Below, one piece after another: positions 45,801 to 57,407 of a stretch of DNA of 64,000 bases. Below the pieces are notes generated by a model. It saw nothing but the letters and a program-made list of their open reading frames with translations, was not told where the DNA came from and did not search any database. The stretch covers positions 120,878,042 through 120,942,041 of the forward strand of contig CM060704.1 of the NCBI GenBank assembly GCA_030686995.1, given 5' to 3'. Position 1 is the stretch's first letter, and each line of letters begins with the position of its first letter. The translations under genes and the position numbers were made by a program. The stretch comes from Artemisia argyi (taxonomy: Eukaryota > Streptophyta > Magnoliopsida > Asterales > Asteraceae).

Positions 45801-46369
45801 TGGGGTTGATTTGGGCGCGGGTAAGTATTATATAATAATTTGGTTATGTTGACCTTTTTGACCGGGTTGTAGTCTTGGGTTTGGGATTGATATTTTAATG
45901 ATTGGGATTTTGGGTAAGAATTTTGGACTTGGGCTTTGGTAAAAGATGGATTTGGATTAGGATTAATTTGGACCAGATTTTCATCCTTTGTAAATTCAGA
46001 TTTTGGTATACAATGTACAAGGACCAATTATGTAAATTTCCAAATTCCAATGGTAAATTCTGCCATTCTTTGAAAAATAAATCCAAGGGCTAATCTTGCC
46101 AAGTAGTTAATCTTCAAGGTAAATTCTGACAGTCTGAGCATAAAAGTGATCCAAACTTGAAAATTCTTTCCCGGCTTCGGCTCTTTGACCAGCTTCTACT
46201 CTCGTGCCCGATTTTTCCGGTATTTGTGTGATTTTTCTTCTTTTTATGATAAATCCGTTCCTGCACATTCACAACATAAAAACAAGTGTTTTCTTGGCAT
46301 TTGTTAGCTCAAATAGTCGTTTTGGGTCGATAATTAGCCATAAAATAGTGAGTGAATAAGCACTCACCA
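42891..46369 (-). repeat. R4 5' LTR
   Basis: 3479 bp, nearly identical to 35482-38954. TATAAATAG at 45463-45471 (minus strand). Confidence 0.9.
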
Positions 46370-46373
46370 AAAT

Positions 46374-48150
46374 TAGCCAGAGTGAAACTGCGCCAAGGGG
46401 AATCCACAAGCGCTTACATGGAGCGCTTCAAGGATGAATGCATACAAGTCAAGACATGCCCCGAGGTACTAAAAATCTCAGGGTTCGTGAATGGGATCAA
46501 TAACCCAGAGCTGATAAGGAAGCTAAACGATAATGTACCCCAAAGCTTTGATGAGCTAACAAAGCGCACCAGATCCTTCATCCAAGGGGAAGCAGCGGCG
46601 GCGGACAGTAAAAAAGGTTACTCAACCTATAAACCACAAGAGCAGTCTAGGAGACAATCCAATGACCAAAGTGGCAACCATAACAGAAATTACCGCAACC
46701 AAGGTAGTGGACGGGATAACGATAAGTATGTCCCACTCACAAAACCTCCACCTATGCACACTCCAGAAGATAAGCGCATAGGAGGAGGATACTGCGAATA
46801 CCATGAGCAGAAGGGTCACATTACCAACGAATGCGTCCAGCTATGTCAACTAATCGAAAAATTAGTGAAGGAAGGAAAGATGGACCACCTCGTTAAAAAC
46901 ATCAAGGAGGGGAAAGATAGACAAAAGAATGGGGCTAAAAAAAAGATACCAAAAAGCAAGGCTGACACAATATACATGATACAGTCATGGCAGCGAAACA
47001 CGAAGCAAAGAGTCAGCCAAAGGTTCTCCAAGGGAAACCAAATCTCTTTCCCCACTCTCACTGCGGACAACGCAGTGGTAGAACCACTCACCATCGAGAT
47101 ACAAGCGGGAGGTCACAACATCCACCGCATGTATGTTGACGGAGGAGCGTCCGCGGATATCATGTACGAACACTGCTTCAAGAGGCTACAACCTGAGATA
47201 CAAAGCCAGTTAATTCCGGCCACGACGTCGCTAACTGGATTCACAGGTGAAAAGATTTGGCCCATGGGACAATTACGCATACTTGTGGTAATTGGTAATG
47301 AATACCACTCCACAACAGCCTGGATGAACTTCATGGTAATTAGGTCTCCCTCGTCATACAATGGCATTATTGGGAGACCAGGAATATCAGCCATGCGCGC
47401 GGTCCCATCCACAGCGCATGGGATGCTCAAATTCCCAGTAGAAGGAGGTATCGTTACCCTCTACAATACAACTGTACTCCCGAAAAAGTGCAATGCAGTG
47501 ACAAACGAAACCCCACACGCCCCAGAACAGCACACAACCAAGGTGACAAACCTGAAAGTTGCAATCCACCCAGACTATCCTGACCAAGAAATATCAATTG
47601 GGGGATCACTGTCCGACAAGGGCAGAGCAGTTGTGTGCGCACTATTGCAAAAGAACCTAGACATCTTTGCATGGGAACCCAAACATATGACCGGAGTGCC
47701 ACGAGCCATTACAGATCACAAGCTAGAAATCCGACAAGGATATCCTCCAATACAACAGAAAAAGCACGGTCAAGCTCAAGACCGCACAAAAGGCATCATG
47801 GAGGAAGTACATAAGCTTGTAGACGCAGGAATTATGCGGGAAGTCTATTACCATGACTGGCTTTCTAATCCAGTTATGGTAAAGAAGAGCGATGGTAGTT
47901 GGAGAATGTGTGTGGACTTCACCGATCTCAACAAAGCATGTCCACAAGACTGCTACCCACTACCAGAAATTGATTGGAAAGTAGAATCCTTGTGCGGGTA
48001 TCCCTTTAAATGCTTCCTAGATGCATACAAAGGATACCATCAAATTCAAATGGCCAAGGAGGATGAAGAAAAAACAACCTTCCACACGAGTCAAGGGGTA
48101 TATTGTTACACAAAAATGCCCTTTGGCTTAAAAAATGCGAGCCACATACC
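46374..48150 (+). pseudogene. R3 gag C-terminus, protease and start of reverse transcriptase
   Basis: One long open frame. It resumes gag with ARVKLRQGESTSAYMERFKD, then a Tat-type knuckle YCEYHEQKGHITNEC (about 46790). The protease region has VDGGASADIMYEH near 47130 (D-G-G at the catalytic site, seen in this lineage) and IIGRPGISAMRAV downstream. Reverse transcriptase follows: MREVYYHDWLSNPVMVKK, WRMCVDFTDLNKACPQD, FLDAYKGYHQI and MPFGLKNA. Just after LKNA the frame is lost, apparently by a 2 bp deletion near 48143; the rest continues in the frame of 48135-50768. The product would be truncated. Confidence 0.88.
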
Positions 48151-48875
48151 AATGGTTAGTGGATAACGCATTTGAGAAGCAAGTTGGTCACAATCTGGAG
48201 GTCTATGTCGATGACTTAGTCATAAAAAGCCATACCGAAGAGGAATTGGTGCGTGACATCGAAGAGACGTTTAAGACATTGGGAAGAATAAATATGAAGT
48301 TGAACCCTAAGAAGTGAACTTTTAGAGCAACAGAAGGCATGTTTCTTGGGTACCTAATAGAACCCGATGGCAGTAAACCTTGCCCAGAAAAAACAAAAGC
48401 AGTCATCGAACTCCCTTCACCGCGCACACTTAAGGAAGTCCAGTCACTAAACGGCAAATTAGCCGGACTAAATCGATTCTTGTCTAAATCAGCGGACAAG
48501 TCACTTCCTCTCTTTAAAGCACTCACGAAGTGTACAAAAAAGGGGGATTTTCGATGGACTCCAGAGGCAGAAGAAGCTTTCCAACAGCTCAAGAAAAACA
48601 TAGCAGCGCTTCCCAAGCTTGTCGCACCCCGACCAGGGGAAGAATTGATCATGTATCTATCGGCGACCTATGGAGCAGTCAGTGCGGTGCTATTGATAGA
48701 TAGAAACTCTGTTCAAACACCCATATACTTTGTAAGTAAGGCGCTCAAGAAGACAGAGACTAACTATACCGCCATGGAGAAGCTGGTCCTAGCCCTAGTA
48801 TTCGCAGCTAAAAGACTGTGCAGGTACTTCCAAGCTCATCCAATAGCTGTAATCACAGACCAACCCATCAAGTAA
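48143..48875 (+). pseudogene. R3 reverse transcriptase C-terminal half and RNase H
   Basis: In the shifted frame: TYQWLVDNAFEKQ, the catalytic YVDDLVIKS (about 48204), then a stop TGA at 48315-48317 where Cys is expected. GMFLGYLIEPDG, LNGKLAGLNRFLSKSADK and WTPEAEEAFQQLK follow, then an RNase H region with YGAVSAVLL, FVSKAL and NYTAMEKLVLALV. A TAA stop at 48873-48875 follows ITDQPIK. The active site motif is present, but the chain is broken twice. Confidence 0.87.
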
Positions 48876-49502
48876 GTTATCTCTAAACCTGATGCGTCAG
48901 GACGGCTACAAAAGTGGAGCGTGTTATTGAGTGAGCATAACATCTCTTATAGGCCGCGCACTGCGATCAAGGGACAGATATTGGCTGATTTCATCATCGA
49001 GAAGCCAGATGCTGATACTCCATCATCGAAGATTGATGTACCATTACAAGAACCATGGGTTCTATTCACGGACGGATCTTCGTGCGCAGAAGGGTCAGGC
49101 GCAGGTCTTATCCTCACTAACCCAGATGGAACAGAACACACTTACGCACTGCGTTTTGAATTCATAGCCACAAACAATGAGGCAGAATATGAAGCATTAC
49201 TGGCTGGACTCCGCATAGCAACTCAAATGGGTGTACGCAACCTAGAGGCAAATGTAGATTCACGATTGGTAGCCAACCACGTGTTAGGTGAATATGTGGC
49301 CCAAGAGGAACACATGATTCAATACCTCGATAAGACCAAGTCCCTGATCAAGAATTTTGACAAGTTTTCCATCAAACAAATCCCACGAGGAGAAAATAGA
49401 AAAGCCGATGCGCTGAGTAAAATCACATCGACAAGCTTCGCACACCTATCAAAACAGGTATTGGTGGAAACCTTGAAGAATAAATCCATCTCTGAGATGT
49501 AA
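48876..49502 (+). pseudogene. R3 second (archaeal-like) RNase H
   Basis: Same frame after the stop. PDASGRLQKWSVLLSEHNISY links to a second RNase H with all acidic positions visible: LFTDGSSCAEGSGAG (D), NNEAEYEALLAGL (E), VDSRLVANHV (D) and KADALSK (D). The dual RNase H is a hallmark of the Tat lineage. TAA at 49500-49502 ends it. Confidence 0.87.
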
Positions 49503-50768
49503 ATCTCCACAGTGATAGAAGAAGAACATCCTACATGGATGACACCTATCACAGACTTTATAAGCAAGGGAACACTCCCTCAAGAACAAAAGGACGCTCA
49601 ACAGATACGTCGCACAACGCAAAGATTCGAACTTCGAGACAGTACCCTATACCGGCGTTCATTCTTACAACAATGGCTTAGGTGCGTCGGGCCTCTTCAG
49701 GCAGAATACATACTCCGGGAAATCCACGCTGGATCTTGCAGCATGCACTCAGGACCACGGTCCGTTGTAGCGCGTGCCTTGCGATCCGGATACTATTGGC
49801 CTACCATGCACTGCTACGCACGAGACATGATCAGAAGATGCAATGACTGCCAAGTCCACAGACCCATTCCGCGTCGACCACAACATGAGCTGACACCCAT
49901 TACCTCACCATGGCCAATCCATAAATGGGGAATTGACATTGCAGGACCCTTTCCAGTTGCGGCAGGAGGACTTAAGTTTCTCATTGTCGCCATTGATTAT
50001 TTTACCAAGTGGATCGAGGCAAAAGCAGTGGCAAGTATCACTGGGAACCAGGTCAAACGATTCGTTTGGGACAACATCGTATGCCGCTTTGGCTTACCTG
50101 GGGAAATTATCTCGGACAACGGGAAACAATTCTGTGATAACCCATTCAAAGACTGGTGCGCCTAATTAAACATCACACAGCACTTCGCGTCAGTTAAACA
50201 TCCACAAACAAATGGATTAGTAGAACGCGCGAATCGTATTCTGGGTGAAGGAATTAAAGCACGCTTGGACAAACATAAAGGAAGATGGGTGGATGAACTG
50301 TCACATGTTCTGTGGGCCCACCGCACAAAAATCAAAGTCAGCAATGGTGATACACCATTTTCTCTTGTCTACGAGACAGAAGCTGTTATACCAGCAGAAA
50401 TTGGAATGCCAACAATCCGTACATCGGAAGTCAACGTCACAACAAATGACGAGGAACGACGCATCGACTTAGATCTGGTGGAGGAAAGACGCGAAAGGGC
50501 AGCTATACGCGAAGCAAAAGCTAAATCAAAGATGAAGAAGTATTATGATGCAAGAGTCAGAAACACTTCTTTCAAACCAGGAGACTTTGTATACCGCGCC
50601 AACGATGCAAGCCACACAGAAGACACGGGCAAACTCGGACTCAAATGCTAAGGACCTTACGAGGTCACAGAGGCATTAGGCAACGGCGCGTACAAAGTGC
50701 GCGATATGAAAGGCCACGCGCTACCACGCACCTGGAACATTTGCAATCTCAAAAGATGCTACCTTTAG
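49503..50768 (+). pseudogene. R3 integrase
   Basis: Continues in the same frame. Zinc-binding HHCC: EIHAGSCSMHSG and CNDCQVH (49730-49870). Catalytic core: WGIDIAGPF (D, about 49936), IISDNGKQF (D, about 50112) and TNGLVERAN (E, about 50220). The C-terminal part has YYDARVRNTSFKPGDFVYR. Stops at 50163-50165 and 50649-50651 interrupt it; the natural end CYL-stop is at 50766-50768. No chromodomain is visible. All three catalytic residues survive although the frame is broken. Confidence 0.88.
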
Positions 50769-51742
50769 GCTACGGCCCACACACTGACACCTCCGCATTT
50801 TAGTAAGTGCTCAATAAATGTCTATGTATTTACCTTCTCTTTTTAGGAAATTGTCTTTATTTTTTAACTTGTAAGGATTAATAAAACGTTGTGGTTTCTA
50901 GCTAACTCCACAACACACTTTAACATTATTGCTTACATCATTCATTTATGTTTCAATTTTGTTTATTTATATTATTGCCTACATGGCGTGCATGCACCTA
51001 TTAAGACCACACGAGGGCAGACAGGATGAGTAAACCTACTAAATAACTCGTTGAGTAAGAGGGTTGCAAACCCATCAACATCGGATCACGTATCCTTGTT
51101 AAACACCTTGTTCTCAAGACGTTGGAATAAGTTCAAAGCACACCCCACGACGGATGCACTGCAATGCACACCGTGCGCGTTTAACAACACATGGATTCAA
51201 GACAATTGACTCCTAAGAGTGGTATACGCAGTACGCTGCATACCACCACATGGATTCAAGACAATTGACTCCCAAAAAATGGTATTCGCAGCACGCTGCA
51301 TACCACCACAAGGACTCAAAACACTTGACTCCTTAGTTCGTGCACAAATTCACCAACTTCATACAAAACTATGACCTTGGTTCAAAAAACGCACCTCACG
51401 ATGAATGCGCTACCACGCACACAGTGCACAAATGGATGAACTAAAAAAACAAGACCCTTGGTTCCTTGATATGATATTTGTAGCACGCTACAAACTTTCG
51501 TTTGCTAAGTTATGGACTACAAACGTTTTTGAACTCACACATATTCATTAAGCTACGGGCTTAATACATATGGACTGAATACAAGATATTCTAAGCACAT
51601 CGTAACCCTTGGAGAATCTTTCACAAAACAAGACAAATAATCTAAGTACAAAACGATACGTGCAAAAGATCCATACTTTCATTCACCAACAAAGAAAAAA
51701 CCACGAGTTTTTTACAAAGTTATGACTAAAAGTTATAAATAT
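50769..51742. other. R3 spacer between integrase and antisense gene, with ~60 bp tandem repeats
   Basis: No ORF. Units start at 51191, 51250 and 51310 (ATGGATTCAAGACAATTGAC...ACGCTGCATACCACCACA). Further copies of GCACGCT-type words follow to 51500. GTACGCTGC/GCACGCTGC repeats give it a distinctive pattern; role unknown. Confidence 0.65.
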
Positions 51743-54318
51743 CTACAAACTATGATGGCGCGTAGGGCTGCGCCTTTGATCAGCAGAACTCCCAGCCTCT
51801 TGGAGTCTCCTCAAAAGCAACACGTCTTTCGGTGACAAGGTCGCCACACTAACTGCGACTCCATCTGACCTAGGGATATGCGCAGCACCTAAACCGCAAA
51901 GGGTGGCTTTTCCCTTGACACCTTTCTTCTTGGCCGCCCTCGCCGCATGACGCTCCAAGACCTCCTTTAGAGGAACCTCCTTCAGAGCAACCTCCTTCTC
52001 AATAGCAAAGGGGTTTAGAATATCACGCGGCTGCGCAAATACTGGAACCTGCAGCTGAGACTCGTCAGGCTTTAAGAAAAAGTCAAGTTGAGCCTCTCCA
52101 TTCTCCAAGATGTGCCTCCCCAGAGTTAATCCCTGCATTATTACTGCGATGGGACAATCTTGGTCGCGCTCCAGCCGCGCAATGTGTGGAAGCTCGAAGA
52201 GCTTCATCTTCTCCATAGCCTGCACAAGCTCCTCGAATGCATCCGCCTTGTACCCAAGCACCTCAGCAAGAGGAATGGTCAGCAGTTGACCCTCAGCCAT
52301 GTCCTCCCCAGCCTGCGCCTTGCCACGAGCAACGGCGCACTCAACAACTTTGCCAAAGGCCCCCTCGACCTCTGGGGACTCCAAAGTGCCCATAGCAGCC
52401 AGGCGCAAACCATAACTGATCAACCACCTGCACAAACAATCAAGGATACATTAGAAGGAAAGAAGAAATACACATAAATATGACAGAATATACGAAAGGT
52501 ACCTGCGCTCCGCGATCATAGACATAAGATGAGGATACAACTCCTCATCATATTCTATACTCAGCTTGCGCAGCTTTTCCTCCTGCGCCTCCATAGAGCT
52601 CTCCACTCTCTTGCCAAAGTCAACAAGCTGGCTGCAGAGCTCATTCTTCTTCTCCTCAAGGTACCTTAACCTCCAGGTTAGGCTAGACCTATACTGCTGC
52701 ATCTCCCCACGCTCATGCTGCAGCTCAGCCATCATGGTCAACTTCTCATTAGTGACCTTCTTCACATGCGCAGTGACTGCCTCCACCTCTAGCTGCGCCT
52801 TGAGCAGGGCAATCTGCTCATCTTTCTGAGTGAGATTACCCCCTCCACAACAGAATGCGCCTTCAGCTGAGTGACCAACTCAGCCTGGCGTACAGCTACG
52901 ATAGCTAGCTCCTCCACCAACTCCTGCGCAGACATCTGCGCTACTGCCTTCAACGGCTTCTCCACACGAGCAGCCTGCGGTGATACTACACTCTCAGCAA
53001 ACACCGCATCACTCTCTGCAGCACGATCACTACAAAACAAAAAGGTAAAGTCAGTACGAGGATACGGCAAATAAGGAGGAAGAAAGTTATATACACTTAC
53101 ACAAAAGGTGAGGACCTGGATAGATTCTTCTCCGCGCCAGAAACGGACATATCATCCGGTGTGGAAGACTCTTCATCAGCGATCACGTGGCGCCTCCTCT
53201 TGGAAGTGCCAGCGCCATAACCACCAGAAGACGCTTCCTTACGCTTCCCTCCTTGAGCCTCCGCAACAGGCTCCAGGATCTCCACGCTGTTAGAAGACTC
53301 AACATGCGCCTCCTCCACCACGGGAGACTGTTCCCCAGTAGGAGGAACACTCTGCACTGGTGTCACAAGCGCAGCTGCAGGTGGAGAATCTACATAACCA
53401 GCGTGCGCAAACACCGTTAGATGCCCCGCAGTAGCCTCGAAGATGGGCTTCTCATCGTTCCTCAGAGGGCGCACTCCCACTGTCACGCGCTTGGGCTTCT
53501 CCAACTTCACAACAGCAAACAAATCCATCTCTGCGAAGGACAGAAACAAATAACAAGAACAACTTAGTTATGGAAGACATACAAACAACCACTTACATTA
53601 TAGATGCAAAGGCAAGAATGGATGAGCACCCACCCTGGCCGTTCTCATCAATAAAGGTTGGAACCTCGTCCGCACCATCAAAATAGTTGCGACTCTGCCC
53701 CATATACACCAAAAACTCCTCAGGATAGGAGTTAATGGGAATGCGGTTATTATCAATCGTATCCGCATCTGGGATGCTATACGAACCAGGGACAGGATGC
53801 TCATCCCTTGGTAGCGACCTTTGAGTATAGAACTCAAAGCGCGATGGAAACACAACATCATCCACCCAGAAAAAATATTCCCTCTAATGCCTTAAGGAAT
53901 CTACTTTATCGGTATAACATTGAAGGCGCCCTGAGCGCTTTGCAAAAGAAACCCATCCGTGCGACCACGTTGTGTGGTAAAACGCACGGAATAGGTCGAC
54001 GGTCGAGTTGATTGCAAGTAACCGACAGTTTATTTCAAAATTGGATATCTTTGCCGCACCTATACAGTGCAGCTGTGAGATATGAAGTTGGTAGAAATTG
54101 AGCACGTTCCTAAAAAATACAGATATTGGTACGCGATCATTCGCGTAATCAAAAAAGCGTGTATATAACCCTATTTTCCCATCGAGGAAATCGGCAATAC
54201 ACGCATCAACATCCGGGACTTCCGGATGCACATCCAGAGGAATAAAGAAATCAGAGGTGAACTGACGCAGCTCATCCTCATCTATCGCAGAGCGAAAATC
54301 CTCTAACTGTGCAACCAT
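51743..54318 (-). pseudogene. R3 antisense four-exon gene with gypsy-type 'transposase' domain
   Basis: Minus-strand gene between pol and the 3' LTR. Exon 1 54318-53634 has VPISVFFRNVLNFYQLHISQLH and NFEINCRLLAINSTVDLFRAFY, the PF04195 (gypsy-type 'putative transposase') region; a TAG at 53884-53886 stands in place of Trp. Exon 2 53530-53101 starts EMDLFAVVKLEKPKR, then Pro/Ser/Glu-rich sequence with KRRRH. Exon 3 53029-52503 is coiled-coil (QELVEELAIVAVRQAELV) with a frame break in a G-run near 52846. Exon 4 52427-51743 ends RSPTRHHSL. All three introns have GT-AG ends and join in phase. Such antisense ORFs are known from Tat elements; their function is unknown. Confidence 0.8.
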
Positions 54319-54741
54319 TTTCGAAATATAACAAGATCTACTGAGTTGCGCACGCGCAGTTACCTAACAAAACAATGGATCTTTCAAAAGAAGCTTTGAA
54401 AAGTTTTGACAATGGCGGAAGATGTTTTTACTATGTGATTCACAGTGACTGGAGGCGGTGACTTTTATAAAGCCTCTTAAACCCTAGAAAGGATGACACG
54501 TGGATCCCACTTGTAAATCGTGTGGCTAGAATATGCCAAGGTACAGCACTTTTTCCCGTTTTCCAAGGCATACGTAGACACACTCCCCATTTTTCAAGAC
54601 ACGTTGTGAGATATTTTTGGACTAAATACATGGTTCCCAAATTTGGGCGGGAATATGTAAAATTTTCCTGCCATGCTTACCGCTGTTATTTCTAGTCTAG
54701 CACCCGCAGCTACGCGCCGCACACACTAGAATGGGGGGACA
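54319..54741. other. R3 region upstream of the antisense gene, with polypurine tract
   Basis: It would contain the promoter of the antisense gene; minus-strand TATAAAAGTC occurs at about 54453-54462. AATGGGGGGAC (54731-54740) next to the 3' LTR is the plus-strand primer tract of R3. Confidence 0.6.
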
Positions 54742-55231
54742 TGATGACGTATAGTCTATATTTAGGCCACGAGCCCAAATGATAAACATTACTAGGCCCA
54801 TACCCGCCACGAGTGGGCTATCATGACAAATGACTTGGGCATAACATCAATGGTTTGGACTCACGAAGGCCCAAACCCAACCAAACTATCTGAGCGTAGA
54901 TAGGGATCTCATATTTACGGAATAGATATCCTTACCTCGGATAAGCACCACGTGTGCGAAGAGTAAGGAGCAAGAAACCTACAAGGATTCTGCGCCTATA
55001 TATAGAATTACACGATTCTCATTAAAGGTACGATTCACAAACCCTAACTCTTCAACAAAACCCTAAAACCGATTACTTACTCTCACGCCGGTGTCTAATC
55101 GTGGGAGACAATCCCACGATAAGCCTAACGGTGTTGTTTGCTTTCTTAGTGCGCAGGTCTCAAAGCACTAAAGTTCTAATTGGTACGAGAGCAGGAGTCC
55201 AAACAAGGTAAGCCCAACTTTTGTATCAACA
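54742..55231 (+). repeat. R3 3' LTR
   Basis: 490 bp, with TATATATAG at about 54998-55006. Followed by ATACT (55232-55236), the second target copy. Confidence 0.92.
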
Positions 55232-55236
55232 ATACT

Positions 55237-55683
55237 TCTATACCCTTTTTAAACCAAAGGAACTAGTACACAAAAAAGTAAAAGGAACAAAAAAATGATT
55301 TTGGATGTGATCTTGAAAAGGGGCATAATTGATGTGGATTTGAGAATAAACAGAATAAACGTGACACATGTGTAACTATGTATTGCTAACCATATTTTTA
55401 GGTCATGAGAATCACTATCCTTATGATAAAAATATACTTAAAAATACCACGATACTATAACTATAATTTTGATCAAACGAATGACCTAAAAATTACGGTG
55501 TCACATACTATAAGGCCAAGTGTAATAGTGGCCGAATTAATCAAAGTTACCTTAGATCCGCATCAACATTTTCACTTATTCACAAAATTCAACTATTAAG
55601 GAGAGCGGTAATATTGACTAATATGGACGAAACTAGGGGTTCTGACCCCGATAAAACACTTAATTTTTCTAATATTGACTAAC
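55237..55683. other. Unassigned AT-rich stretch right of R3
   Basis: No ORF of substance and no match elsewhere in the window. CTAATATTGACTAA occurs near both 55611 and 55669, the latter at the border with the next leader-unit fragment. Confidence 0.5.
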
Positions 55684-55807
55684 AGAACGTGACACGTGTA
55701 CATTTTGTGGGGCCCACACCAACTACTAAAATTACTCAACCATCGGCTACTCAACCGGCGGCTACTCAACCCAACAGCTGAAATGACCGGTCATCTTTAT
55801 TGGGAAG
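55684..55807 (-). repeat. Leader unit fragment LU4, left part
   Basis: It matches 29058-29180 (GAACGTGACACGTGTAC through TTTATTGGGAAG). The last five bases GGAAG (55803-55807) are the R5 target site, and the unit continues at 62487. Confidence 0.85.
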
Positions 55808-57225
55808 TGATGAGGCAAAAAATGATCCGGTTTTAGGGGGTCATTTAAGCCTAAATCCGAATTTATTTGATCAAATATTGCCCTAAATCGTTCCTTTTGT
55901 GATTTTAGGTACTTTGGGAGTGAAATCTGGAAAAGGAAGCAATTCGGACGTTTTTGGAGCATAAAAGTGAAGAAAATGCCAAAGTCTTAATTTTCAATGC
56001 TGGGAACAGTGCATGACGGCGTCAAGAGTAGTTCCCTGACGGCGTCAAGAGTAAAATTCCAAGACGAACCAGAAGAGTTTTGATGGCGTTATGAAGGTAG
56101 GGCGTCAAGAGTAAAAGTCTTGACGGCCTAGAAATGAATTGTTCTTGACGGCGTCAAATATAGATCTAGGCAGTCCGAGGATTGTTTTGGCGGCGAGGTG
56201 ACGGCGTCACCTATTTGGTCTTGACGCCGTCAGAACCCTTTTTCTATATATAGTTTTCTAGTTTTTCACATTAAAGGAGAGAAGTTTTGGGAGAAACCCT
56301 ACGTACGATTTTGGTGTAACTTTACAGGTTTTTCAAGGGTTCCAACCCCTTGATACCTTGCATGATTAATCAGGATAAGTGTTCTTCTAATTCAATCAAT
56401 ATGTCTATGTGTTGGTTGTCTATATCTTGTTCTTGTCTTAATTCCATCATGGTAGGCTAGATCTATCTTGTGTTTGCTTAGATCTAATGAAACCTAGATA
56501 TTAATTATGTGTTGATTACTTGTTTATTCTTGTCTTGGATGAATGATTTATATGTTAGGCTTAAGAAAACTGGCAGATCTCCAATTGGTAACATGCTTGA
56601 ACGTCTTAAGAAACATGAACCAACGCGCACTAGGTCTTTATTGGTTGTATTTAATGCATGAGCCACTGTTTACAATCCCTATAGTTTGTGCTGGGCATGG
56701 TGTAGGAGGAGATAAGAGCTCATAGAATTGGGGAGTTATGTGTGCCACCCCATGAATGGTATTAAGGAATACGATCCGTCATCCATGCAATTATAACAAG
56801 TAATTAACGTGTAAAAGATATCTAGGGAGTAGTGAAATCTAAGTAAATACATTTTCTCCAATTACTGCTCACAACCTTAGTATAAATTAGTTTATTTTCA
56901 TTTCTAGTATTTTATTTTGATTGCATCTTAGTATTGGGTTAGTTGAATAGCAACTAATTCCGTCCAAATCCTTCAAACCCGAGATTTTAATTCGCTTTCC
57001 ATAAAATATAAAAACACAAAAATAATCATCCCTCACCTTTAGAACTAGTATTTAGGTTTTCTAATCCTAGCGACACTATTCCTAAGCTGAACGATCAATC
57101 CCTCGGTACTTGTCACTATACTATACTACAACTATACTACAACGATCAGGTACACTGCCTGGTGGGGGTTGTAAGCTTCTCGAGATCCCTTGAGAGGTAA
57201 TGCCTGTTGCGATTCCCACGCATCA
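55808..57225 (+). repeat. R5 5' LTR
   Basis: 1418 bp with TGACG palindromes (56023-56232) just upstream of TATATATAG (56245-56253). TACTACAACTATAC near 57122-57135 is duplicated relative to the 3' LTR. Confidence 0.92.
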
Positions 57226-57231
57226 AGTTTT

Positions 57232-57248
57232 TGGCGCCGTTGCCGGGG
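57232..57248 (+). other. R5 primer binding site (perfect tRNA-Asp complement)
   Basis: TGGCGCCGTTGCCGGGG, 6 nt after the LTR, equals the complement of the plant tRNA-Asp(GUC) 3' end including CCA. Athila-lineage elements typically use this primer. Confidence 0.92.
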
Positions 57249-57407
57249 AATAGTTATTGTCTAGGTTAGAATTTCTTTTTATTAGGTCTACTTGCTAGAT
57301 TCCTTTCTAGTAAGATTTTATTTTTATTTTTAGGTTTTCTTTAGTCTATCTTTTTTTTGTGTCTTTGTTTGTAAAAACCTTTTCCATTGACTATTCCGTT
57401 AGCCATT

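Larger units (their letters stand above)
35482..46369 (-). mobile_element. R4: non-autonomous LTR retrotransposon with 3.5 kb LTRs, nested in R3 gag
   Basis: LTRs 35482-38954 and 42891-46369 (minus strand, TGGTGAGTG...GAATCA). PBS TGGTGCCGCTGCCGGGG (42869-42885) has 15 of 17 tRNA-Asp matches. The purine tract GTCGGGGGGA abuts the 3' LTR. One gag-like Cys-rich ORF lies inside, with no pol. It is a relative of R2 by protein and layout, but the LTR sequences differ. Host gag reads continuously across the insertion. Left flank GGAAC is not repeated on the right (AAAT), so the target duplication is not intact. About two dozen LTR differences make it the youngest element by my count. Confidence 0.9.
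33726..55231 (+). mobile_element. R3: Tat-type Ty3/gypsy retrotransposon, decayed, hosting R4
   Basis: LTRs 33726-34219 and 54742-55231 begin TGATGACG and end CAACA. They are flanked by a perfect 5 bp duplication ATACT (33721-33725, 55232-55236). PBS TGGCGCCATCCGTGGGACC starts at 34222; polypurine AATGGGGGGAC precedes the 3' LTR. Order: gag, protease, reverse transcriptase, RNase H, second RNase H, integrase, then a long antisense gene before the 3' LTR. The second RNase H and the antisense gene place it in the Tat lineage. R4 (35482-46369) interrupts gag. I counted about 15 LTR differences over 490 bp (near 3%), older than R4 (about 24 over 3470). Confidence 0.93.

Noticed and set aside
47131..47160. 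D-G-G in the R3 protease as a lost active site
   Set aside because: Tat-lineage proteases often read VDGGSS/A here, so it is probably the natural state and not damage.
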